DNA of 64,000 bases, from assembly GCA_964438865.1 (NCBI GenBank), contig CAYTMI010000012.1, forward strand, positions 1-64,000, read 5' to 3'. The position numbers and the translations under genes are program-made. The stretch comes from G016234445 sp964438865. GTDB taxonomy: Bacteria; Chloroflexota; Dehalococcoidia; Tepidiformales; Tepidiformaceae. Under the pieces are notes generated by a model that saw only the letters and a list, made by a program, of their open reading frames with translations, was not told the DNA's origin and did no database searches. Positions 9,254 through 17,200 of the stretch are shown here, piece after piece; position 1 is the stretch's first letter; each line of letters opens with the position of its first letter.

Positions 9254-9718
9254 TCAATGCTGGGTTCGCTGGCGTGCGCGGAGTTTGTCGAGCAGCTGCG
9301 GATCGGTCGCTTCCAGGTCGTAGCCTTCCGGGAAGGGGGGACGTGGCGGTTCGCCGAGGCCTTCCAGGACCCGGGGGTGCTGGTAGTAGGCCGGGTAGAC
9401 GTACCGCGCCAGGCCCATCATGAGCAGGGGGTGGGCGCCGAGTTGGGTTTCGACCACCTCGACCCGGGCTTGCGGCGACAGGCCCGGAAGGCCCGCCGGA
9501 TCGCGGGCAAGAGCCGCCTCGCGCAAGGCCTGGAGCCCGGCCTGTACAAGGGGGCCGAGCATCGCATCCGCCTCAAGTTGGTCGGCCACGCCGGAAGCGA
9601 GGTCCAGGCTCCCCGCGCTCGGCAATCTGCCGTCTATGCTCGGCGGGATCACCAGATCGAGGAAAGCCTGCATGAAAGCGGTGTCGCGGAGGGGTGTGAG
9701 TGCGTCCATCGTTCTCAT
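9254..9718 (-). CDS. gluconate 2-dehydrogenase subunit 3-like small subunit
   Basis: A 154-residue helical protein whose C-terminal part (VYPAYYQHPRVLEGLGEPPRPPFPEGYDLE) matches the conserved segment of the gluconate 2-dehydrogenase subunit 3 family. That family pairs with GMC flavoprotein dehydrogenases. Its ATG lies one base after the stop of the GMC gene, so it is coupled to it. Family members usually carry a Tat signal; none is present here, nor in the GMC partner, so this complex appears cytoplasmic. Confidence 0.7.
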   Translation of the reverse strand: MRTMDALTPLRDTAFMQAFLDLVIPPSIDGRLPSAGSLDLASGVADQLEADAMLGPLVQAGLQALREAALARDPAGLPGLSPQARVEVVETQLGAHPLLMMGLARYVYPAYYQHPRVLEGLGEPPRPPFPEGYDLEATDPQLLDKLRARQRTQH

Positions 9719-9719
9719 C

Positions 9720-11324
9720 TCAGTCGAAGAGTGTTTCGATGTTCTTCTTGATGGTATCGCCCACGTAGAGGGCCAGCGCCTGGATGGTCGAGGTGGGATT
9801 CACGGCGCCGGCGGTGACAAAGATGCTCCCGTCGATGATGAAGAGGTTCTTCACGTCGTGGGCCCGCCCCCACTCGTTGACCACCGAGGTCTTCGGGTCC
9901 TTGCCCATGCGGGCCGTGCCCATGAGGTGCCAGCCCGCCGCGCGCATCAGCGGCTCTGCGACGGTATCGACGGCGCCCGCCGCCGTGAGCGCCTCCTTTG
10001 CGCGCTCCACCGAGTGGGCCAACATCTTGCGGCTGTTCTCGCTCAATCGATAGGTGACCTTCGGCGCCGGGATCCCGTGGCTGTCCTTCAGCACCGGATC
10101 GAGCGTCACCGTGTTGGTTTCTTCAGGCAGGTCCTCGGCGATGCCGAGTAAGGTGGCAGTGCGGTCGTAGAGCCGGGCGTACGCGCGGTGGTGGTCCTCG
10201 CCCCAGGGGACGCGACCTTGGACCATGCCCCAGAGGGCAGTTTGCGCGGGACCCAGGCCCCGGACGGCCTCGAAGGAGTACCCCCGCACGAAGCCCCGCG
10301 AGCGATCGGTCTTGTAGAACTCGTGACTCCACAAGGAGCAGCCGATAGGCCCGCGACGGCCCTGCAGGGGCTCGTCGAAGATGCCCGTGGTCATCGAGTA
10401 CGGGTGGAACATGAGGTTCTTCCCCACCAGTCCGCTGCTGTTGGCCAGTCCGTCCGGATGCTGTGGGCTCCTGGAGTTGAGCAGCAGTCGCGGAGTACCG
10501 ATGCCGTTGCAGGCCAACACCACGATCTCCGCCTTCTGTTCTTGAAGCCGGCCCTCCTCGTCGTAGTAAAGGACACCGTCCGCCATGCCGTCGGCCCGCA
10601 CGGTGATCTCGCGCACGCGGCAGCCAGTGCGGATGCGCACGCCCTTGCGTTGCGCCGCGGGCCAGTAGGTGATGTCGGTGCTGGCCTTGGCGCCCTGGGC
10701 GCACCCGGTGATGCAGGGGCCCAGGTTGATGCAGGCGGCGCGGCCTTCGTACTCACGGGAGGCGATGGCGCTGTCGGATGGCCACCAGTGCCAGCCGAGC
10801 TTCTCGAAGCCACCGGCCAGGGTGTTGCCCAGTTTGCCGAAGGGGATCGGCGGCAGCGGCGGCTCGTGGTAGGGATAGGCCGGGTCGCCGGCGAGACCGG
10901 AGACACCCATCATCCGGTCGTTGATCGCGAAATAGGGCTCGAGGGTCTGGTAGTCGATGGGCCAGTCCTCACCGACGCCGTCCTCGCTTTTCACACGGAA
11001 GTCACGCGGTTTGAGACGTGGGAAGTGCGCAGCCCACAGAATTGTGCTGCCGCCTACCGCATTGAACATGAGGGGTGAGATATCCGAGTGGTCCTCGTTG
11101 ACGGGGTAGTCGGCCGGCAGCCCGCGTATGTTGGGGCTGGTGGCGAACTCACCCATGCCACGCGTTTCCCAATCCAGGCCGTTCGTCGGGTAGTCCTGCT
11201 GCCTCATCCAGGGCCCCTGCTCCATGCAGAGGATGTTCATGCCGGTGTCGGCCAGGCTCCAGGCGAAGGCCGCCCCGGAAGCGCCGGCCCCGATGATCAG
11301 GACGCCTACAGGCTCGTTCGACAT
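9720..11324 (-). CDS. GMC family FAD-dependent oxidoreductase
   Basis: A 534-residue glucose-methanol-choline oxidoreductase, large subunit. GVLIIGAGASGAAFAWSLA at the N-terminus is the FAD dinucleotide-binding motif; GWHLMGTARMG carries the catalytic His and AVNPTSTIQALAL the second conserved polar residue. The NVLF-type insertion GGSTILWAAHFPRL is like that of gluconate/sorbitol dehydrogenase large subunits. Together with the downstream small subunit it should oxidise an alcohol or polyol and pass electrons on; no cytochrome subunit is encoded nearby. Substrate unknown. Confidence 0.85.
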   Translation of the reverse strand: MSNEPVGVLIIGAGASGAAFAWSLADTGMNILCMEQGPWMRQQDYPTNGLDWETRGMGEFATSPNIRGLPADYPVNEDHSDISPLMFNAVGGSTILWAAHFPRLKPRDFRVKSEDGVGEDWPIDYQTLEPYFAINDRMMGVSGLAGDPAYPYHEPPLPPIPFGKLGNTLAGGFEKLGWHWWPSDSAIASREYEGRAACINLGPCITGCAQGAKASTDITYWPAAQRKGVRIRTGCRVREITVRADGMADGVLYYDEEGRLQEQKAEIVVLACNGIGTPRLLLNSRSPQHPDGLANSSGLVGKNLMFHPYSMTTGIFDEPLQGRRGPIGCSLWSHEFYKTDRSRGFVRGYSFEAVRGLGPAQTALWGMVQGRVPWGEDHHRAYARLYDRTATLLGIAEDLPEETNTVTLDPVLKDSHGIPAPKVTYRLSENSRKMLAHSVERAKEALTAAGAVDTVAEPLMRAAGWHLMGTARMGKDPKTSVVNEWGRAHDVKNLFIIDGSIFVTAGAVNPTSTIQALALYVGDTIKKNIETLFD

Positions 11325-11914
11325 GGGCCAATCCTATACCACACCGACCCAGGCTAGGAGTGTCCGGTGCAGTGCTCATCGTTGCCGGCACCTTCCCCCT
11401 CCCGGCGTGGATGGCCGCGAGTTACCGCGCCCGCCACCGACACCTCGGCGGGATGCCGGCAATCCGGGGCGATCGTGCCGGCCTTCGGTCGCGTCAGGGG
11501 CGCTGGCGGGGAAGGCGCCTGCATTCGATGCGCTGTTCTGGGGAAAGCTCGATGTGAGGGGTGGGCCCGCTCCCGGGTAAGCCGAACCTCCAACACTTCG
11601 TCCGATCGGCCACCACTTTCAGGGCCGGGCAGGCCTTGTCTCCCTCCGCCGACGGTACACGCTCAGTCCTGCCATGTTCGTCATGCCCGCTGCTGTTCGT
11701 GGGGGCCCACGCACTCATCGCCCACGAGTTCCCTTACTGCTGCATATCGCATCGTCCACATGGAGATGGCCGGGACAGTCCGCTTCCGCTCCTGAGGCCG
11801 TCGCATCAACAGCATGGTGGGGTCAGGCCCTCGCCGTGGAGGGGTTAGCGTGAACTGCGAGGTGATCCGTGGATGGACTTTGAGCCTGGTCCCGGGTTGG
11901 TCGAGTGCCGCGGA
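11325..11914. other. 590-bp intergenic region without recognisable genes
   Basis: Several short frames on both strands (up to 142 codons) were read; none has a ribosome binding site together with protein-like composition or a known motif. They appear to be chance open frames in GC-rich DNA. The region separates the divergent GMC operon and pbpC operon and may hold promoters for both. Confidence 0.5.
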
Positions 11915-11940
11915 ACAACGCGCGCCGCGTTGTCGTTAGA
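11915..11940 (+). promoter_or_regulatory. 8-bp inverted repeat and -10-like motif before pbpC
   Basis: ACAACGCG at 11915-11922 and CGCGTTGT at 11926-11933 form a perfect inverted repeat with a three-base spacer. It overlaps TGTCGTTAGA (11931-11940), the motif shared with 8583 and 36564. If TTAGAT acts as the -10 hexamer, pbpC mRNA would be leaderless or nearly so. The dyad could be an operator. Confidence 0.4.
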
Positions 11941-11946
11941 TAGGTG

Positions 11947-14283
11947 ATGAGCGTTGCAGCAGGGCGGTCGAGGTGGTTCGGAGGGCGCCGGCAGCGGGTG
12001 GCCGTGGCGCTCCTTGTGGCCGCGTTGGCTTTGCCCACTTACGTGCGCTTCGCCCGGTTCGACGCCCCCGAAGCGAAGGGCGCCGTCCCGGGCACAGTCG
12101 TGCTGGATTCGCAGGGCACGGTGCTGGAGCGCGACGCCGCCGAGGGGTTCCGCATCCCCGTTCGGCTCGATTCGGTGGCGCCGGTCGTGGTCCAGGCGAC
12201 GATTGCGGCCGAAGACCAGCGGTTCCGGTCCCATCTCGGCGTCGACCCGATCGCCGTCGCGCGCGCGGCTCTGCGCTACCGATCGCAGCCCTCCGGTGCT
12301 TCCACCATCACGCAGCAACTCGCGAGGCGGCTCTACCTGCGAGACGGCGGCGGACCGCTGCTTGTGCGGAAAGTGCGCGAATCGGTCATCGCCCTCCAGC
12401 TTGAAGCGCACCGGTCCAAGGATGAGCTCCTCGAGCTCTATCTGAACGAGGTCTACTACGGCCGCGGGGCCTACGGCATCGAGGCGGCGGCGCGCGTCTA
12501 CTTTGGCCTGAGCGCGGGCAACCTCGACCTGGCGAAAGCTGCCTACCTGGCCGGGCTGCCGCAATTGCCCAGCGCCTACGACCCGGCGAAGGATGAGGCC
12601 CCAGCTCGGGAGCGGCAGGCGTATGTCCTTGCGCGGATGGCTGCTGATGGACGGATCACTGAAGAGCAGGCGGCGGCGGCCCGGTCCCAGGCGGTTAGCC
12701 CGCTGCCCTCGCTGGCGCCGCCGCTGGCGCACCAGTTCGTGGAGTACGCACGAGCCGAGCTCGCCCGGGTTCGACCAGACCTTGCCGGGCAACGCGGACT
12801 GATCATCGAAACCACGTTGGACGCCGGCCTGCAGCAGGAGTCCGAGCGGCTCGTGCGCCTGCGTCTTGAGGAGCTTGCGCGGCGCAACGTGACGAACGGG
12901 GCGGTCATCGTGCTGGAGCCGGGCAGCGGCCGCATCCTCGCGATGGTGGGGAGCGCCACGGACGGCGACCCGGCGCACGGCGGCGACATCAACATGGCCC
13001 TGGAGCCGCGGCAGCCGGGGTCTGCCTTGAAGCCGCTGCTCTATGGCGCCGCGTTCGAACACGGTTACACGGCGGCGACGCCCCTCCTCGACGTGCCGAC
13101 GACTTTTCTTACGGACCAGGGGCCGTACACGCCGCTGAACTATGACCGCATGTTCCACGGGGTCGTGCCGCTGCGGACCGCGCTGGCATCTTCCTTCAAC
13201 GTGCCCGCGGTGCGGACGCTGGATGCGCTGGGCCTCGACGCGTTCCTGGAGATCGCGCATCGATTTGGCCTGGCGACCCTCGGCGACGTCGAGAGCTATG
13301 GCCTCTCGCTCACGCTTGGCGGCGGCGAGGTACGGCTGCTGGACCTGACTGCGGCCTACGCGGCCCTCGGCGCGGGCGGCGAACTGGCGAAGCCGTATGC
13401 GGTAGCTCGCGTTCGGGACCAGGCGGGGAAGGTCCTCTACGAACATCCAAGGGAATCCCCGAAGCCCGTCCTCTCGGAGCAGCATGCGTACCTCCTCGCC
13501 GACATCTTGAGCGACCCGGCAGCGCGCATCCCGGGATTTGGGCAGGTCACGCCGTTCAACCTTCCGTTCCGGGCGGCTGTGAAGACGGGCACGACGACGG
13601 GATTCCGGGACAACTGGACGCTGGGCTTCACGCCCGAGATCGCGGTTGGCGTCTGGGTTGGCAACGCAGATGGCTCTTCGATGCAAGACGTTTCGGGAGT
13701 GGATGGTGCCGGGCCGATCTGGCGAGACGTGATGCTGGCGGCAGCTTCCGGCCGGGCGATGTCGTGGCCGGCGCGGCCGCCGGGTCTGGTGGAAGCGACC
13801 GCCTGCAGCCCAACCGGACTGCTCCCGGGGGTGGCGTGCCCTTCGCCGGTGCGGGAACTGTTCGTGGCGGGGACGGTGCCAACGGCCCGGGAGAGCTACT
13901 ACGTTCGCGAGGCCGACGGGCGGATTTCCATCAACCCGCCGTTCGAAGCACGGACGTGGGCGATGGATGCGGGGTTCAGCCTTGCCAGCGGGGACGGGGC
14001 GCCGGGCTACGGAATCCGCATTGTCGAGCCATCGCCGGGTTCCGTCTTCTTCTTTTCGCCGGAATTGAAGGAGCAGCAACTGGTGCTGCGGGCGGCGGCG
14101 GCGCCGGGGTCGGAGGGCGTGACCTTCCGGATTGATGGGCGGGTCGTTGGAGAAGTTGCCGCCGAGGATGCGCGGCTGCTGTGGCGGCTGGAGCCCGGCC
14201 ACCACCAGGTGGAGGCGATTGTGCGGCTCACGAATGGTGGCTCGGCCACCGCGACGGCGACATTCGAGGTACGGACGCAATGA
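11947..14283 (+). CDS. pbpC: penicillin-binding protein 1C, bifunctional peptidoglycan synthase
   Basis: A class A PBP of 778 residues with an N-terminal membrane anchor (about residues 18-33). The GT51 transglycosylase domain shows AAEDQRFRSHLGVD with the catalytic Glu and GASTITQQLARRLYL. The transpeptidase domain has PGSALKP (SxxK), SFN (SxN) and KTGT. The C-terminal ~90 residues are the BiPBP_C domain typical of PbpC. It polymerises and cross-links glycan strands at the outer face of the membrane. A GTG at 11944 precedes the ATG at 11947 directly; no Shine-Dalgarno is seen, fitting a leaderless transcript. The next gene begins inside its stop codon (ATGA), the usual pbpC/alpha-2-macroglobulin pairing. 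Confidence 0.93.
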   Translation: MSVAAGRSRWFGGRRQRVAVALLVAALALPTYVRFARFDAPEAKGAVPGTVVLDSQGTVLERDAAEGFRIPVRLDSVAPVVVQATIAAEDQRFRSHLGVDPIAVARAALRYRSQPSGASTITQQLARRLYLRDGGGPLLVRKVRESVIALQLEAHRSKDELLELYLNEVYYGRGAYGIEAAARVYFGLSAGNLDLAKAAYLAGLPQLPSAYDPAKDEAPARERQAYVLARMAADGRITEEQAAAARSQAVSPLPSLAPPLAHQFVEYARAELARVRPDLAGQRGLIIETTLDAGLQQESERLVRLRLEELARRNVTNGAVIVLEPGSGRILAMVGSATDGDPAHGGDINMALEPRQPGSALKPLLYGAAFEHGYTAATPLLDVPTTFLTDQGPYTPLNYDRMFHGVVPLRTALASSFNVPAVRTLDALGLDAFLEIAHRFGLATLGDVESYGLSLTLGGGEVRLLDLTAAYAALGAGGELAKPYAVARVRDQAGKVLYEHPRESPKPVLSEQHAYLLADILSDPAARIPGFGQVTPFNLPFRAAVKTGTTTGFRDNWTLGFTPEIAVGVWVGNADGSSMQDVSGVDGAGPIWRDVMLAAASGRAMSWPARPPGLVEATACSPTGLLPGVACPSPVRELFVAGTVPTARESYYVREADGRISINPPFEARTWAMDAGFSLASGDGAPGYGIRIVEPSPGSVFFFSPELKEQQLVLRAAAAPGSEGVTFRIDGRVVGEVAAEDARLLWRLEPGHHQVEAIVRLTNGGSATATATFEVRTQ

Positions 14284-17200
14284 GCGAGCAGCAGGGTTCG
14301 GCGAGATTCATGGACCGCGCACTTGCCAGGCTCCGGCAGCGCCGGTGGCAGGTTGGCGGAGTCATTGGGGCAGCCGCTGTGACCGCACTCGTGATTGTGG
14401 GTGCGTGGACGCTGTTCGGGGCTGAGGGTCCCTCCAGGCCGGCAATCACCGAGCCGCCAGGGTTCTCCGTGAGCCCCGAAGGCGACGATGTTCCGCGGTT
14501 GGCGCCAATCAAGGTGACGTTCGCGAGTGCTCCCAGTGAACGGACGGCGGAAAAGCTGTTGAAGCTGGAGCCGGAGATGGACGGCTCCTACGTCTGGTTG
14601 ACCGACCGGACGGTGCTTTTCCAGCCGGAGTTCCCGGGGATGCTGCGCGGTTCGACCTACACGGTGAGCGTGGCGGCGCGCCCGGAGACCGGGCTCATGG
14701 AGGACGTGAAGAAGCAGTTCACGGTGACGGGCCTGCTCACGGTCCAACAGGCGATCCCGGGCGACGCCGACACCGAGGTCCCGTTGAACGCCCAGGTGCT
14801 GGTCCAGTTCAGCCGCTCCGTCGCTCCCCTGACGCTGCTGTCCGCACAGAGCACACAGCCGGTGGTGGCGTTTGACCCGCCGTTGGAAGGCACAGGCGAA
14901 TGGTTGAACACGTCCATCTACCGCTTCGTGCCCACCAACCTGCAGCCGTTTACGACGTACCGGCTGAAGGTTGCGAAGGGGCTTTCATCCGCAGCGGATG
15001 GCGTCTTGAAGGAGGACTTCGCCTGGAGCTTCACGACGATCAGCCCGGCGGTGGCCTCGGTTTCACCGGACACAGCGACCGAGTTCGCGAGTCTTCGCCA
15101 GCAGGTAGTGGTCACGTTCAACCAGGCGATGGCTGCGACCGCGGTGCAGGGCATCACCGTCAAAGACCCGGCCGGCAACGCCGTCCCGGGGGCCGTGGCC
15201 TGGAGCGAGGGGAACACGGTGGCGACCTTCACGCCGTCGATACAGCTGGCCCACCTGACGGCGTACGTCGCGACCATCGCCAGAGGGTTGAAGGGCGCGA
15301 AGGGCGGAGAGACGCTGGAGGATCGCGTCTCGCGTTTCACCACGATCGGCCTGCCAGCCGTGTCGTGGACCCAGCCCACGGCCGGGTCCACGAGCGCCCC
15401 TCGCTACGGGGTGTCGATTGCGTTCGCCTCGCCAATGGACGCGACCACGCTTGAAGCCAGGCTCAGCATCAGTGGGTTCACCGCGGCCCAACTGGAAGGG
15501 ACCGTCTACGCCGACGAGCGGTCGGTGCGGGCGGACATCTCGCTCAAGCCTTCGACGGCCTATACCGTGACGCTGGCCCCGGGTGCCAGGGATCGCTATG
15601 GCCAGGTGATGGGCGGGTACAGCTACTCGTTCACGACCGGGGCGCTGCCGTCATCCGTAACGCTCGCGTTGCCGGCGTACAGCCCGGCGGCGACGTATTC
15701 GGCTTCCGCCGAGCCGATCCTGTACTACCATTCGACCAACCTTTCGAACGTCCGGTTCACCCTCTTCCCCCTGACGGAAGCTGAGGGGCAGCAGAAGCTG
15801 CACGAGTTCTACGGGGGCAAAGAGAAGTTCGTCCCGAGCCAGCCTTCCTTGCGGGAGTGGGGCGAGCAGATCAGCGCACCGAAGGACGAGGTTTACCTGG
15901 GCTCGACGTCCATCAGTGGTGGTGGGCCACTGCCGAAGGGCTACTACTACCTCAGCACCACCGGGGGAAATGCGTCCGAGTTCGCGTTCGCCGTGGTGGA
16001 CACCGTCATCGTCACGAAGATGTCGAACGACGAACTCCTGGTCTGGGTGCTGGATCACGACACGGGCAAGGCCCTGGCGGGCGTAACCGTGAAAGCGACC
16101 GGGCCGGAACTTGGGTCGCCGCAGGCGACGACCGACGCCAGCGGCTTGGCTTCCTTTAGGATCCCGGCGCCAACATCGGGCAAGGACTTCGACCGGTCGT
16201 ACTACCTGGCGGTGAGTGGCGGCGGGCATTTCGGGTTCACGAGCACCCGCTGGCAGCAGGGGAGCTACCCGTACCAGTTGAACATCCCAATGGAGTACTA
16301 CGCGCGCGAGTGGGTAGGTCACGTCTACACGGACCGGCCTATCTACCGGCCCGGCGAGAAGGTCGAGTACAAGGGCGTGGTGCGCGCGGACGACGATGCC
16401 CGGTACAGCGTGCCTTCTTCGAACCCACCGCTGCAGTTCGTGATTGTGAACCCACGGGGGCAAGAAGTGCGGCGCGTCTATGTTGGGACGAACAGCTTCG
16501 GCACCTTCGCCGGGACCTTCGAACTTCCCGCCGACGCGACCGTCGGAGACTACTCCATAAGCCTGGAAACGACCGGCAGGCGGCAGTACGTCTTCGGGGG
16601 CAGCTTCCTGGTGGCGGAGTTCCGCAAGCCAGAGTTCCAGGTCGAGGTCGTGACAGGCAAGCCGTCGTATGTGAATGGCGAATCGATCGACGTGCGGACG
16701 ACGGCAACGTTCTTCTTCGGCGGCGCCGTCGAAGGCGCGCCGGTCGAGTGGTCGGCGCTGAGCAACCCCTTCGCGATGCGGGTGAAGGGCTACGAACAGT
16801 ACTCCTTTAGCGACTACGACTACTGGAGGCAGGCAGCCTACAAGCAGCCCATGCGCTCGACCGGGACGGCCACGACGGGGGCCGATGGCGCCGCCTCGTA
16901 CACCGTTGCAGCGGTCCTGGCGGAAGGCGAAGGGGCGCAGCAGTTCACGCTTTCGGCCACGGTCACAGACCAAAACGCCCAGGCGGTAGCCTCCAGCACG
17001 ACTGTGACCGTCCACCCGGCGGACTTCTACGCCGGCATCCGCCCGGCGGAGTACGTCGCCGTCGCGGGGGAGGAGTCGGCCGTGAACCTGGTCACCGTCG
17101 ACCGGGACGGGAACATCCTGCCCAACCGCCCCGTGGTGGTGCGCGTGTATGAGCGGGTATGGATCACCACCAAGACCCAGACGCCCGAGGGCGCCCGCCG

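Noticed and set aside
11845..14280. 811-codon open frame on the minus strand opposite pbpC
   Set aside because: It is Arg/Pro/His-rich with no family motif, while the plus strand encodes a complete PBP1C. It is a shadow caused by GC-rich third positions.
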